A stretch of DNA of 56,997 bases. Origin: Streptacidiphilus anmyonensis (GTDB lineage: Bacteria; Actinomycetota; Actinomycetes; Streptomycetales; Streptomycetaceae). The notes below the pieces were generated by a model, which ran no database searches, had not been told where the DNA came from, and saw nothing but the letters and a program-made list of their open reading frames with translations. Shown here piece by piece: positions 44,747 to 54,024 of the stretch. The position numbers were made by a program, and so were the translations under genes. Every line of letters begins with the position of its first letter. Positions within the stretch are counted from its first letter, which is position 1. Where the stretch lies: contig NZ_BBPQ01000007.1 of assembly GCF_000787855.1 (NCBI RefSeq), positions 93,497 to 150,493 of the forward strand. The letters are read 5' to 3'.

Positions 44747-45907
44747 GTGCCTGTGGCAGACAGCGGCAGTCGTCGCGAGGAGCAGGGGCGAAACGGCTTC
44801 GGCCGAAGGACCCTGCTCACGGCCGCCGCGGCAGCGGCGGCTTCGGTGGCGTTGGCGGGTCCCGCGCGGGGCGACGCGCTGAAGGAAGGCCACCCGTCCG
44901 CCGTCGGCGTCGGCGTCGGCGCCAGCGAGAGCGGCGGATCGGTGGCGCGCTTGCTGGACGTCGCCGAGGGCGACCGCGACCTGGGCTGGATCCGGGACGC
45001 GCTCCAGATCGCCGTGGAGCTCGAGCTGTCCACCCTGCCGCCCTACCTGTGCGGATGGTGGTCCGTGCGCGACCGCGACAGCGAGGCCGCGCAGCTGATC
45101 CGGCGCATCGTGGACGACGAGATGTACCACCTGGGTGTGGTCTGCAACCTGCTGGCCGCCGTCGGCGGTCAGCCGCGGATCAAGGACGCCGCGCCGATGT
45201 ACCCCGGTCCGCTGCCCGGCGGGGTGCGACCTGGGGTCACCGTCCGCCTGTCGGGCCTGACGCCGTCCCTGGTGCACGACGTCATGATGGCGATCGAGGC
45301 ACCCGAGGCGCCGCTCGCCCGCGACGGCGGTCTGACCATCGGCGCCTTCTACGGCGCGCTGCTGGACGCCTTCCAGAGCGTGGCGCCCCCCTTGTCGACG
45401 GACGGCCAGCTCTCGGAGCGGATCGGCGCCGACGCCCTGGCGCCCGTGGCGGACCTCGACGCGGTGGCACGTTCCATCGAGATCGTCAGGGAGCAGGGCG
45501 AGGGCACCTCGGGCTCCCCGGACGACGCCGTCCAGGACGACCACCTCGCGCACTACTACGCCTTCGCCGAGATCTACCACGGACACCGGTTGCGGCAGAA
45601 CGACGGCACGTGGGAGTACAGCGGCGACGCGATCCCCTTCCCCGACGCCCGGCCCATGGCCGAGGTGCCGCTCGGCGGCTGGCCCGACCCGCCGGAGCAG
45701 GTGGGAGGGCTGCTGGACCGGTTCGACAGCGCCTACGCCACCGTCCTCGAGTCCCTGGAGAGCGCCTGGGGCGGCGGCGGACCGAGCAGCCTGGACGCCG
45801 CCGTACGCGCCATGCACGAGCTGGAGTCGACGGCCGTGCAACTGATGGACACGCCGCTGCCGAACGGAACCGGCACCTACGGACCTCAGTTCCGACCCCC
45901 CTCCTGA
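44747..45907 (+). CDS. Tat-exported VioB-like ferritin-fold protein
   Basis: 386 aa, GTG 44747. A twin-arginine signal (GRRTLLTAAAAAAA, residues ~18-35) precedes a Gly-Val-rich stretch and a ferritin-like helical bundle: ALQIAVELELSTLPPYLCG, RRIVDDEMYHLGVVCNLLAA with the Glu and E-x-x-H metal pattern, and later HYYAFAEIYHGHRL. This is the iminophenyl-pyruvate dimer synthase (VioB/RebD C-terminal) ferritin family, here without a partner oxidase. Being exported, it is unlikely to make an indole pigment itself. Reaction unknown. Confidence 0.85.
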   Translation: MPVADSGSRREEQGRNGFGRRTLLTAAAAAAASVALAGPARGDALKEGHPSAVGVGVGASESGGSVARLLDVAEGDRDLGWIRDALQIAVELELSTLPPYLCGWWSVRDRDSEAAQLIRRIVDDEMYHLGVVCNLLAAVGGQPRIKDAAPMYPGPLPGGVRPGVTVRLSGLTPSLVHDVMMAIEAPEAPLARDGGLTIGAFYGALLDAFQSVAPPLSTDGQLSERIGADALAPVADLDAVARSIEIVREQGEGTSGSPDDAVQDDHLAHYYAFAEIYHGHRLRQNDGTWEYSGDAIPFPDARPMAEVPLGGWPDPPEQVGGLLDRFDSAYATVLESLESAWGGGGPSSLDAAVRAMHELESTAVQLMDTPLPNGTGTYGPQFRPPS

Positions 45908-46265
45908 AGGTCCGCACCGAGCGCTTCCCGGCCCCCGACCCCAGCAGGCGACGCCCGTCGTGTCGGTCTCCGGCACCGGCCGGTCCTCCCTCGTCGGATC
46001 GTCGGAAGCGTGACGAGGACGTAGGGGAGCTCCAGGGTCGGTCGGTTGACGCACAGTCAACAGACCGGAGCACGGTCGGTCCTGCCTCCGGGGGCGGCGG
46101 ACGGCTCCTGGGAGTCGCTCGGCGCCCTGCCCGACCCGCTCGTGAGCGGCGACACCGTCACCTGCCAGCCGTAGCACCGCGGTGACCGCTTCGGGATGCC
46201 CGCAGGACGTGTGCGATCTATCGTCGTCGTGGGGGGTCAGCGACTGACCAGCTAAGGAGACTCCC
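45908..46265. other. 358-bp intergenic region with two dyads
   Basis: No gene is supported. It holds an imperfect 27-bp palindrome at 46040-46066 and the dyad GGTCA-N5-TGACC at 46235-46249, just before the ribosome site (AAGGAG) of the small gene at 46266. Confidence 0.6.
46040..46066. promoter_or_regulatory. candidate operator, GTTGAC-N5-GTCAAC core
   Basis: Perfect inverted core GTTGAC-N5-GTCAAC at 46045-46061, extended by GGTC/GACC arms to 27 bp with one mismatch. A related dyad of the same length, GTTGA-N7-TCAAC, occurs at 46574-46590 on the other side of the small gene. Confidence 0.45.
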
Positions 46266-46565
46266 ATGGCTGTCGTGATGTCGATGCGCTGGGCGGGTGT
46301 GACGCCCGACCAGTACGAGTCCGCCCGAGCCGTCGTGCACTGGGAGGACAGGGCTCCCGACGGCGGCATCATGCACGCGTCCTGGTTCGAGGCCGACGGA
46401 TTGCACGTCGTGGACATCTGGGACACCGAGGCCGCCTTCCAGCAGTTCAGCCTGAAGCGGCTGATGCCCGTCGTCCGCAGGCTCGGTGTCACCGAGGAGC
46501 CGCAGGTGAGCTTCTCGCCGTTGCACCGCCGCTTCGTCGGGCCGGGTGTGAGCGGAGCCGCCTGA
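46266..46565 (+). CDS. small ABM-like (dimeric alpha/beta barrel) protein
   Basis: 99 aa, ATG 46266 with AAGGAG eight bases upstream. A ferredoxin-like dimeric barrel is suggested by MAVVMSMRWAGVTPDQYESA, GIMHASWFEADGLHVVDIWD and AFQQFSLKRLMPVVRRLG. Such proteins are monooxygenases or cyclases or have no known activity. It directly precedes the polyketide locus and is convergent with the FAD hydroxylase. A dyad overlaps its promoter (46235-46249). A tailoring role in the aromatic polyketide pathway is possible but not shown. Confidence 0.8.
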   Translation: MAVVMSMRWAGVTPDQYESARAVVHWEDRAPDGGIMHASWFEADGLHVVDIWDTEAAFQQFSLKRLMPVVRRLGVTEEPQVSFSPLHRRFVGPGVSGAA

Positions 46566-46573
46566 CACAGCGG

Positions 46574-46590
46574 GTTGAACAGGAGTCAAC
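46574..46590. promoter_or_regulatory. second GTTGA-N7-TCAAC dyad
   Basis: 17-bp inverted repeat between the stop of the small ABM-like gene and the terminator. Arms match those of the dyad at 46045-46061. Confidence 0.35.
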
Positions 46591-46629
46591 GGCCGGGCCG
46601 GTGCGAGCGGTTGCCGCACCGGCCCGGCC
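46591..46629. terminator. bidirectional terminator hairpin
   Basis: Perfect 15-bp stem (46591-46605 with 46615-46629), 9-base loop, between the convergent small ABM-like gene and the FAD hydroxylase. Confidence 0.85.
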
Positions 46630-46663
46630 TCTGCTGTGCCTGCTCCGTCCGGGTGCCCGGTCC

Positions 46664-48313
46664 TCAGCCGCGGCTGAGGACCGAGGTCAGCACCTCGGTC
46701 AGGACCTGGACGGGTCGGTCCGACGCGCCGGCGGCGCGCCAGGCGACGAAGCCGTCCGGGCGTACCAGGACCGCGCCGTCGTCGTTCACTCCGTGGGCCT
46801 GGGCCCAGCCCGACTCGGCGTCCGGGGCGAGGGCCGGCCCCTGCCCGGACCCGGCGTCGACCGGAAGGCAGTTCAGGGGCAGGCCGAGTGCCTGCGCCAC
46901 CTGCTGGCCCGCCTCGTGCCAGGACGCGCCGGCCGGGCCGGTCAGCAGCACCGGGCCGCGCTCGTACAGGTCCAGGGTCGACATGCGCGTCCCGTCGGCC
47001 ACCAGCCACAGGTGCGGGGCGCGGCTACCCGGTTCGCCGCTCGCGCGGAACTGCTCGGGCACGGCGCCGGCGTCGGAGCCGTCGGACGTGTCGGACGCGA
47101 CGCCGTGGACCGCGCTGGAGCGGTAGCGGTAGCCCAGCACCACGGCCAGCATGCCTGCCTGACGTCCCGTTCCGGGACTGACGTCGTATCCGGGGTGGCG
47201 GTGCTCCGCCGAGCGGGCCGAGGCGCGCGCCGCCGTCGCCAGGGCGACGGGGCGTCGTTCGGCGTCGTAGGTCTCCAGCAGCCCGGGGCCGGCCCAGCCC
47301 TGCAGCACCGCCGCGAGCTTCCAGGCCAGGTTGTGGGCGTCCTGGATGCCGGTGTTGGAGCCGAACGCGCCGGTGGGGGACATCTCGTGGGCCGAGTCGC
47401 CAGCGAGGAAGACCCGCCCGCTGCCGTAGCGGTCCGCCACCCGTTCGGCGGCGTGCCAGGGCGCCTTTCCGGTGATCTCGACCTCCAGATCGGGCACGCC
47501 CGTCGCGGCGCGGATCAGCGCCGTGCAGCGCTCGTCGGTGAAGTCCTCCAGGGTCTCGCCGCTGTCGGGCCGCCAGGGGGCGTGGAACACCCACGCCTCC
47601 TTGTTGTCGACCGGCAGCAGCGCGCCCGAGCCCTCGGGATTCCTCAGGTAGCAGACGATGAAGCGGCGGTCTCCGACCGCGTCGGCCAGGCGTTTGGCGC
47701 GGAAGGTGATGCTGACGTTGTGGAACAGGTCGCCCTTGCCGCTGTGGCCGATGCCCAGCCGCTCCCGGATCGGGCTGTGCGGCCCGTCGGCCGCGACGAG
47801 GTACTGCGCCCGGACGGTCCTGGTCCGGCCGGTCGCGCGTTCCTTGACGACGGCGGTCACCCCGTCCCCGTCCTGCTCGAACGACTCGAGCTCGGCGCCG
47901 AAGCGGATGTCGGCGCCGAGCTCCCGGGTGGCGGCCAGCAGTACCGGCTCCAGGTCGTTCTGGGAGCACAGGCACCAGCCGGCCGGGCTGAGCCGGGAGA
48001 GGCCGCCGCCGGGGTCGATCTGGCGGAACAGCCACTCCTGCTCGGCGCCGGTGAGCGTGTCGGCCTGGAGGATGCCGTGGTTCTCCGCGAGCACCGAGGC
48101 GGCCTCGTGGATGCGCTGCTCGACTCCGGCGGTGCGGAACAGCTCCATCGTCCGTACGTTGTTGCCGCGTCCGCGCGGATGCTGCGAGGTGCCCGCGTGG
48201 CGTTCCACCAGGAGGTGCGGGACGCCGAGGCGGCCGAGGAACAGCGAGGTGGACAGCCCCACGAGGGAGCCTCCGGAGATCAGCACGGGGACGTGGTCAT
48301 CGACCTTGGTCAT
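46664..48313 (-). CDS. FAD-dependent aromatic hydroxylase (WhiE ORFVIII-like)
   Basis: 549 aa, ATG 48313. Class A flavin monooxygenase: N-terminal VLISGGSLVGLSTSLFLGRL (FAD phosphate motif), the DG motif in VAADGPHSPIRERLG, and the GD motif in VFLAGDSAHEMSPTGAFG. The C-terminal ~150 residues form the thioredoxin-like domain common to polyketide ring hydroxylases. It is divergent from the SchA/CurD-cupin-KS operon, the same arrangement as whiE ORFVIII next to whiE ORFI-VII in S. coelicolor. Predicted role: hydroxylation of the polyphenolic spore-pigment core. Confidence 0.92.
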   Translation of the reverse strand: MTKVDDHVPVLISGGSLVGLSTSLFLGRLGVPHLLVERHAGTSQHPRGRGNNVRTMELFRTAGVEQRIHEAASVLAENHGILQADTLTGAEQEWLFRQIDPGGGLSRLSPAGWCLCSQNDLEPVLLAATRELGADIRFGAELESFEQDGDGVTAVVKERATGRTRTVRAQYLVAADGPHSPIRERLGIGHSGKGDLFHNVSITFRAKRLADAVGDRRFIVCYLRNPEGSGALLPVDNKEAWVFHAPWRPDSGETLEDFTDERCTALIRAATGVPDLEVEITGKAPWHAAERVADRYGSGRVFLAGDSAHEMSPTGAFGSNTGIQDAHNLAWKLAAVLQGWAGPGLLETYDAERRPVALATAARASARSAEHRHPGYDVSPGTGRQAGMLAVVLGYRYRSSAVHGVASDTSDGSDAGAVPEQFRASGEPGSRAPHLWLVADGTRMSTLDLYERGPVLLTGPAGASWHEAGQQVAQALGLPLNCLPVDAGSGQGPALAPDAESGWAQAHGVNDDGAVLVRPDGFVAWRAAGASDRPVQVLTEVLTSVLSRG

Positions 48314-48642
48314 GGGGAATGGGCTCCGAGTTCGGCGAGGAGGCGGTGCGGGCACGGCGCACCGCGGTGCGGTCGCACGGCGGGGTGGGAGGCCCTTCGC
48401 GCGCCTGAACTGCATGTGTCCCCGGCGGCCGTGGCGTTGACCGGTTCTTCACTCGGTTGACGTACACAGCGCGCAGCCTCGGCGGACGTGTCGAAGGATC
48501 GAGTACGTAGCACCGATTCTCGGCATATGCCGACGATCCCCGTCGCGGGCGTGGACGCCCCGACCGCGTGCCCCCTGGCGGCGCCACCCGTTCCCCAGCG
48601 AGAACGGGGCACGGACGCCGCGGGCGAGAGGAAGCAACGACT
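48314..48642. promoter_or_regulatory. divergent promoter region of the polyketide locus
   Basis: 329 bp between the FAD hydroxylase and the SchA/CurD-containing operon; no gene supported. It contains the 14-bp perfect palindrome TCGGCATATGCCGA (48520-48533) and two TTGAC-containing direct repeats 20 bp apart (GTTGAC at 48436-48441 and 48456-48461), matching half of the 46045-46061 dyad. In S. coelicolor this position holds the developmental whiE promoters; no sigma-F-type box could be identified with confidence here. Confidence 0.6.
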
Positions 48643-49845
48643 GTGGTGACCACGGACGACACCAAGAACCCCATGCCCACCTCGGCGGACGGCCACCTTC
48701 GGGTGGTGCTCCTGCTGGACGTCCACGAGGGCCAGGAACAGCGTTTCCTGGCGGCCTACGACCAGATACGCCATCAGGTGGCGAGCGTGCCCGGACACAT
48801 CAGCGACCAGCTGTGCCAGTCCCTGGGCAACTCCTCCCAATGGCTCATCACCAGTGAGTGGGAGAGCGCCGAGCCCTTCCTGAGCTGGGTGGACAGCGAC
48901 GCCCACCGCGCGCTGGTCGAGCCGCTGCACAACTGCGTGACCGACACCCGCTCGCTGCGGTTCGTCATCGCCCGGCAGACCCCGGAGACCGGCTTCGGGC
49001 ACGGCCGGGGCCCCTCCGAGCGTGCCGCCCGCGCCGCGCGTGCCGCGGCCGGCGTGACGCCGGGCCGGCCGGTGACCGGACGTCCCGCGCGCAGCACCGA
49101 CCCGCTGCCGGCCCCGCCGCTGGCGAGCGGCGGCCTGGTGCGCCACGCGATCGCGTTCACGGTGAAGCCGGGCAGCGAGGAGCGGGTGGCGGAGATCCTG
49201 TCGGGCTACGAGTCGCCCAGGGCGCAGGTCGACGAGACGACGCGGCTGTGCCGCACCTCGCTGTTCATGCGCGGCAACCAGGTGGTGCGGGCCGTCGAGG
49301 TCAAGGGAGACCTGGGCAACGCCCTGCGGCACGTGGCCATGCAGCCGGAGGTCCGGCGTGTCGAGGAGGCCATCAACCCGTATCTGGAGGAGGCCCGCGA
49401 CCTGGCCGACCCCACCTCTGCCCGCGCCTTCTTCGCCCACGCGGCCCTGCCCGCCGTGCGGCACGCCGCCGACGGCCGGCCCGCCGACGGCGGCGAGGTC
49501 ACCCGGCACGCGTTCCTCTACCCGGTCAGACGCGGCCATGCGGTGGACGCGGCACGGCTGTTGGGGGAGCACGACGTCAAGGCCGCGGCCGCGGCCGGCA
49601 GTCCGCTGGCGCAGAGCACCATGTTCGCGCGCGACGACCTGCTGATGCGCATGGTCGACCTGCGCCGGCCGTACCAGGAGGTCCCCGGGCACGCCGCGGG
49701 CCTCGACTCCGGGACGGTGGAGCAGCTCCGCCTCCACCTGGACTTCGGCGATCCGACGTTCGCCGCCGACGAGCCCGCGCTGGCGCGGTTCCTGGCCGGG
49801 TGCGCGATGCGCCCGATCACCGACCGCGTCTCCGCCTCGTCCTGA
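48643..49845 (+). CDS. ABM-SchA/CurD-like protein (WhiE ORFI-like)
   Basis: 400 aa, GTG 48643 with AGAGGAAG eight bases upstream (GTG 48646 also possible). Residues ~15-110 form an ABM-type dimeric barrel ([37 protein letters not shown]). After an Ala-Arg-rich linker, two SchA/CurD-like segments follow ([20 protein letters not shown] and [20 protein letters not shown]), each starting with a His-rich strand. The SchA/CurD family is found only in spore-pigment-type type II PKS loci (WhiE ORFI, SchA, CurD); its reaction is not established. First gene of the operon. Confidence 0.88.
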   Translation: MVTTDDTKNPMPTSADGHLRVVLLLDVHEGQEQRFLAAYDQIRHQVASVPGHISDQLCQSLGNSSQWLITSEWESAEPFLSWVDSDAHRALVEPLHNCVTDTRSLRFVIARQTPETGFGHGRGPSERAARAARAAAGVTPGRPVTGRPARSTDPLPAPPLASGGLVRHAIAFTVKPGSEERVAEILSGYESPRAQVDETTRLCRTSLFMRGNQVVRAVEVKGDLGNALRHVAMQPEVRRVEEAINPYLEEARDLADPTSARAFFAHAALPAVRHAADGRPADGGEVTRHAFLYPVRRGHAVDAARLLGEHDVKAAAAAGSPLAQSTMFARDDLLMRMVDLRRPYQEVPGHAAGLDSGTVEQLRLHLDFGDPTFAADEPALARFLAGCAMRPITDRVSASS

Positions 49846-49857
49846 GCACCGTCCTTT

Positions 49858-49876
49858 CGTACGAACCGTTCGTACG
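49858..49876. promoter_or_regulatory. 19-bp perfect palindrome inside the polyketide operon
   Basis: CGTACGAAC-C-GTTCGTACG lies between the SchA/CurD-like gene and the cupin gene, 19 bases before the cupin ATG. It is a textbook TetR-type operator shape, or an RNA hairpin that could modulate the downstream ribosome site (GGGAGAGAG). It may mark an internal regulated promoter. Confidence 0.6.
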
Positions 49877-49895
49877 CACAGTTCGGGAGAGAGTC

Positions 49896-50318
49896 ATGAC
49901 CACTCAACCCACCCGTATCGTCAGCCTCGGTGACGTCCCACCCAACCGACGCCGCGGCGGCGACCTGCGCGCCATGCTCACCCCCACCACGGTCGGGGCG
50001 ACCAGCGGATTCATGGGCCTCGCGCTGATCGAGCCCGGCGAGCGCATCGGCGAGCACTACCACCCGTACTCCGAGGAGTTCGTGTTCGTCGTGGCCGGGG
50101 AGCTCGAGGTGGACCTGGACGGCGAGGCGCACCCGCTCCGTCCCGAGCAGGGGCTGCTGATCCCGCGTGACATGCGGCACCGCTTCCGCAACGTCGGCGC
50201 CGCGCAGGCCCGGATGGTGTTCCACCTGGGTCCGCTCGCGCCGCGCCCGGAGCTCGGGCACGTCGACACCGAGGACGGGCAGGAACCGTCCGCCGACGCG
50301 CGGGCGGCGAGCATATGA
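49896..50318 (+). CDS. cupin-domain protein (WhiE ORFII-like)
   Basis: 140 aa. One cupin barrel: [22 protein letters not shown] gives motif 1 (GE-x-HYHP-x3-E-x-VFVVAG; shown in part), and [15 protein letters not shown] gives motif 2 with a terminal His. Metal ligands His, His, Glu, His are all present. Small cupins of this group are often spore-pigment cluster proteins; a folding, cyclase or oxygenase role is proposed but unproven. The TGA overlaps the ATG of KS-alpha (ATGA), so translation is coupled. Confidence 0.92.
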   Translation: MTTQPTRIVSLGDVPPNRRRGGDLRAMLTPTTVGATSGFMGLALIEPGERIGEHYHPYSEEFVFVVAGELEVDLDGEAHPLRPEQGLLIPRDMRHRFRNVGAAQARMVFHLGPLAPRPELGHVDTEDGQEPSADARAASI

Positions 50319-51583
50319 CGCGCCGCGTGGCGGTGACGGGACTGGGCGTGGTCGCCCCCGGCGGCGTCGGCGTCCCGGCCTTCTGGGACCTGCTGACCGC
50401 CGGGCGCACCGCGACCCGGGGGATCTCCCTCTTCGACGCGGCGGCGTTCCGCTCCCGGATCGCGGCCGAGTGCGACTTCGAGCCGCTGGCCGGCGGCCTC
50501 GACCCCGAGACGGCGGCGCGCACCGACCGGTACGTGCAGTTCGCGCTCGTCGCGGCGGCCGAGGCGCTGCGGGACTCCGGGCTCGACACCTCCCGGCTGG
50601 ACGGCTGGCGGATGGGCGTGTCGCTGGGGTCGGCCGTGGGCGGGACCACCCGGCTCGAACACGACTACGTCGCCGTCAGCGAGCACGGCGCCCGCTGGGA
50701 CGTGGAACCCGGCGCTTCGGGGCCGCACCTGCACCGGGCCTTCTCGCCCAGCACGCTCGGCTCCGAGGTCGCCGAGTTCGTGGGGGCCCACGGGCCGGTG
50801 CAGACGGTCTCGACCGGCTGCACCTCGGGCCTGGACGCCGTCGGACACGCCTTCGCGAGCATCGTCGAGGGCAAGGCCGACATCGTCGTGGCCGGTGCGT
50901 CGGAGTCGCCGATCTCCCCGATCACCGTGGCGTGCTTCGACGCCATCAAGGCGACCTCGACGCGCAACGACGACCCGGCCCACGCCTCCCGGCCTTTCGA
51001 CGCGGAACGCGACGGCTTCGTGCTCGGCGAGGGCGCGGCGGTGCTGCTCCTTGAGGAGCGCGAGCACGCCCTGGCCCGCGGGGCGCGGATCTACTGCGAG
51101 ATCAGCGGATTCGCGACCTTCGGCAACGCGTACCACATGACCGGGCTGACCGCCGAGGGCCGGGAGATGTCCGAGGCCATCGACCGGGCGCTGGAGCAGG
51201 CCCGGGTCTCGCCGGGCGAGGTGGACTACGTCAACGCCCACGGCTCGGGCACGCGGCAGAACGACCGGCACGAGACGGCGGCGGTCAAACGCTCACTGGG
51301 GGAGCACGCCTACGCGGTGCCGATGAGCTCCATCAAGTCGATGGTCGGCCACTCGCTGGGCGCCATCGGCGCGATCGAGCTGGCCGCCTGCGCCCTGGCC
51401 ATCGCCCACGGCGTGGTGCCGCCGACCGCCAACTACGAGACCCCCGACCCCGAGTGCGACCTGGACTACGTGCCGCGCACGGCCCGGCAGCAGCGCCTGC
51501 GCAACGTGCTGTCCGTCGGCAGCGGGTTCGGCGGCTTCCAGTCCGCGGTCGTGCTCACCCATCCCGACCGGAGGCTGCCATGA
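50315..51583 (+). CDS. type II PKS ketosynthase alpha
   Basis: 422 aa. Catalytic Cys169 in [13 protein letters not shown], His309 in NAHGSGT, Lys341 and His346 in [10 protein letters not shown], and the GEGAA gatekeeper region are intact. It condenses malonyl-ACP extender units together with the KS-beta encoded immediately downstream (4-base ATGA overlap). The neighbourhood (cupin before, ACP and cyclases after) matches whiE ORFIII. Product: a long-chain aromatic polyketide, most likely the polyphenolic spore pigment. Confidence 0.97.
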   Translation: MTRRVAVTGLGVVAPGGVGVPAFWDLLTAGRTATRGISLFDAAAFRSRIAAECDFEPLAGGLDPETAARTDRYVQFALVAAAEALRDSGLDTSRLDGWRMGVSLGSAVGGTTRLEHDYVAVSEHGARWDVEPGASGPHLHRAFSPSTLGSEVAEFVGAHGPVQTVSTGCTSGLDAVGHAFASIVEGKADIVVAGASESPISPITVACFDAIKATSTRNDDPAHASRPFDAERDGFVLGEGAAVLLLEEREHALARGARIYCEISGFATFGNAYHMTGLTAEGREMSEAIDRALEQARVSPGEVDYVNAHGSGTRQNDRHETAAVKRSLGEHAYAVPMSSIKSMVGHSLGAIGAIELAACALAIAHGVVPPTANYETPDPECDLDYVPRTARQQRLRNVLSVGSGFGGFQSAVVLTHPDRRLP

Positions 51584-52833
51584 GACGCAGCAGCGACACG
51601 CCGCCGCGGGCCGTGATCACCGGCGCGGGCGTCATCGCGCCCAACGGCAGCGGCTGCGACGGCTTCTGGAAGGCCGTGCTGCAGGGGACCGTCGCGCTGG
51701 ACCGGGTCAGCCGCGAGGGCTGCACCCATCTGCCGCTGCGCGTCGCCGGCGAGGTCCGGGGCTTCGAACCCGAACCGCTGGTCGAGAGCCGCTTCCTGGT
51801 GCAGACCGACCGGTTCACGCACTTCGCCATGGCCGCCGCGGACCTCGCCCTCGAGGACGCCCGGCTCACCGGGGACCCGCAGGCGCCCTTCACCATCGGC
51901 GTGACCACCGCCGCAGGCTCCGGCGGCGGCGAGTTCGGCCAGCGTGAACTCCAGGAACTGTGGGGAAACGGGCCGCACTTCGTCGGCCCCTACCAGTCCA
52001 TCGCGTGGTTCTACGCCGCCAGCACCGGCCAGATCTCGATCCGCGGCGGCTTCCGCGGACCCTGCGGCGTGCTGGCCAACGACGAGGCCGGCGGGCTGGA
52101 CGTGTTCGCCCACGCCCGCCGCGCCCTCGGGCACGGCACCAGAGCCGTGGTGACCGGCGCGACCGAGGCCCCGCTCGCCCCCTACTCGATGGTCTGCCAG
52201 CTCGGCTACCCCGAGCTCAGCCTCGCCGAGGACCCGCATCGGGCGTACCTCCCCTTCACGGAACACGCCTGCGGCTTCTCGCCCGCCGAGGGCGGCGCCA
52301 TGTTCGTGGTGGAGGACGAGGACTGGGCCCGCCGACGCGACGCCCGCATCCGCGCCCAGGTCGTCGGCCACGCCTCGACGTTCACCGGCACGCGGTCCTG
52401 GGAGCACTCGCGGCAGGGGCTGGCCAGGGCCATCCAAGGCGCCCTGGACGACGCCGGCTGCGACCCGGAGGAGGTGGACGTGGTCTTCGCGGACGCCCTC
52501 GGCGTCCCGGCCGCCGACCAGGCCGAAGCGCTCGCCATCAGCGACGCGCTGGGGGTGCGGGCCGCCGACGTCCCGGTGACCGCCCCCAAGGCCGGGTTCG
52601 GCCGCGCGTTCTCGGCCGCCTCGGCCCTCGACGTCGCCGCGGCGGTCTTCGCCCTGGAGCACGGCGCGGTGCCGCCCACCCCCAACGTCGCGGAGGTCCG
52701 CGTCGACCTCGACGTGGTCACCGGCCACGCCCGCAGCGTGCCGCTGCGGACGGCGCTGGTGCTCAGCCGCGGCCTGATGGGCTGCAACTCGGCGCTGGTG
52801 CTGCGCCGCGCGGACGACGGCGGCCACTCCTGA
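51580..52833 (+). CDS. type II PKS ketosynthase beta (chain-length factor)
   Basis: 417 aa. KS fold but the nucleophile is replaced: the segment aligned with the KS-alpha STGCTSGLD reads [10 protein letters not shown], so there is no active Cys. The residue that is usually Gln in chain-length factors (Q-A-G-G-L-D) is Glu169. The rest of the CLF signature is intact ([35 protein letters not shown]). It pairs with KS-alpha and sets the chain length. The Gln-to-Glu change is unusual; its effect on priming or decarboxylation is unknown. Confidence 0.95.
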   Translation: MRRSSDTPPRAVITGAGVIAPNGSGCDGFWKAVLQGTVALDRVSREGCTHLPLRVAGEVRGFEPEPLVESRFLVQTDRFTHFAMAAADLALEDARLTGDPQAPFTIGVTTAAGSGGGEFGQRELQELWGNGPHFVGPYQSIAWFYAASTGQISIRGGFRGPCGVLANDEAGGLDVFAHARRALGHGTRAVVTGATEAPLAPYSMVCQLGYPELSLAEDPHRAYLPFTEHACGFSPAEGGAMFVVEDEDWARRRDARIRAQVVGHASTFTGTRSWEHSRQGLARAIQGALDDAGCDPEEVDVVFADALGVPAADQAEALAISDALGVRAADVPVTAPKAGFGRAFSAASALDVAAAVFALEHGAVPPTPNVAEVRVDLDVVTGHARSVPLRTALVLSRGLMGCNSALVLRRADDGGHS

Positions 52834-52873
52834 CCGCCTCGTGCCGCTCCCGACCCGAACGAAGGAGAACCCC

Positions 52874-53618
<745 letters not shown>

Positions 53619-53635
53619 GAGGGAGGAACCCCCTG

Positions 53636-53965
53636 ATGCACCGCGCACTGATCGTCGCCCGCATGAGGCCCGACGCCGCCCACGACATCGCCGCCACCTT
53701 CGCGGCCTCCGACAGCGGGGAACTGCCCCAGCTGATCGGCGTCACCGGGCGCAGCCTCTTCCAGTTCGGCGACCTGTACCTGCACCTGATCGAGTCCGAG
53801 CAGCCCCCCGGCCCCAAGGTCGCCCGGTACCACGACCACCCGGAGTTCCGCGACGTCAGCGAGCGGCTCGCCGCCTACGTCCAGGCCTACGACCCGGACA
53901 CCTGGCGTGAGCCCAAGGACGCGATGGCCCGCGAGTTCTACCGGTGGGAGCGGAACCCGGACTGA
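53636..53965 (+). CDS. TcmI-type polyketide cyclase (WhiE ORFVII-like)
   Basis: 109 aa. Ferredoxin-like fold: [54 protein letters not shown], ending in the characteristic [12 protein letters not shown]. Closes late rings. GGGAGGAA six bases before the ATG. Downstream the carboxylase genes begin. Confidence 0.94.
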   Translation: MHRALIVARMRPDAAHDIAATFAASDSGELPQLIGVTGRSLFQFGDLYLHLIESEQPPGPKVARYHDHPEFRDVSERLAAYVQAYDPDTWREPKDAMAREFYRWERNPD

Positions 53966-54024
53966 CCCCGGCCCGCGCCGCACCCCGGTCGGCCCGGTGC
54001 CACCCGTACGTGGAAGGAACCAGC

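Noticed and set aside
46021-46175. Short plus-strand frame ending SGDTVTCQP before the small ABM-like gene
   Set aside because: No start codon with a ribosome site and it covers a clear palindrome; treated as intergenic.
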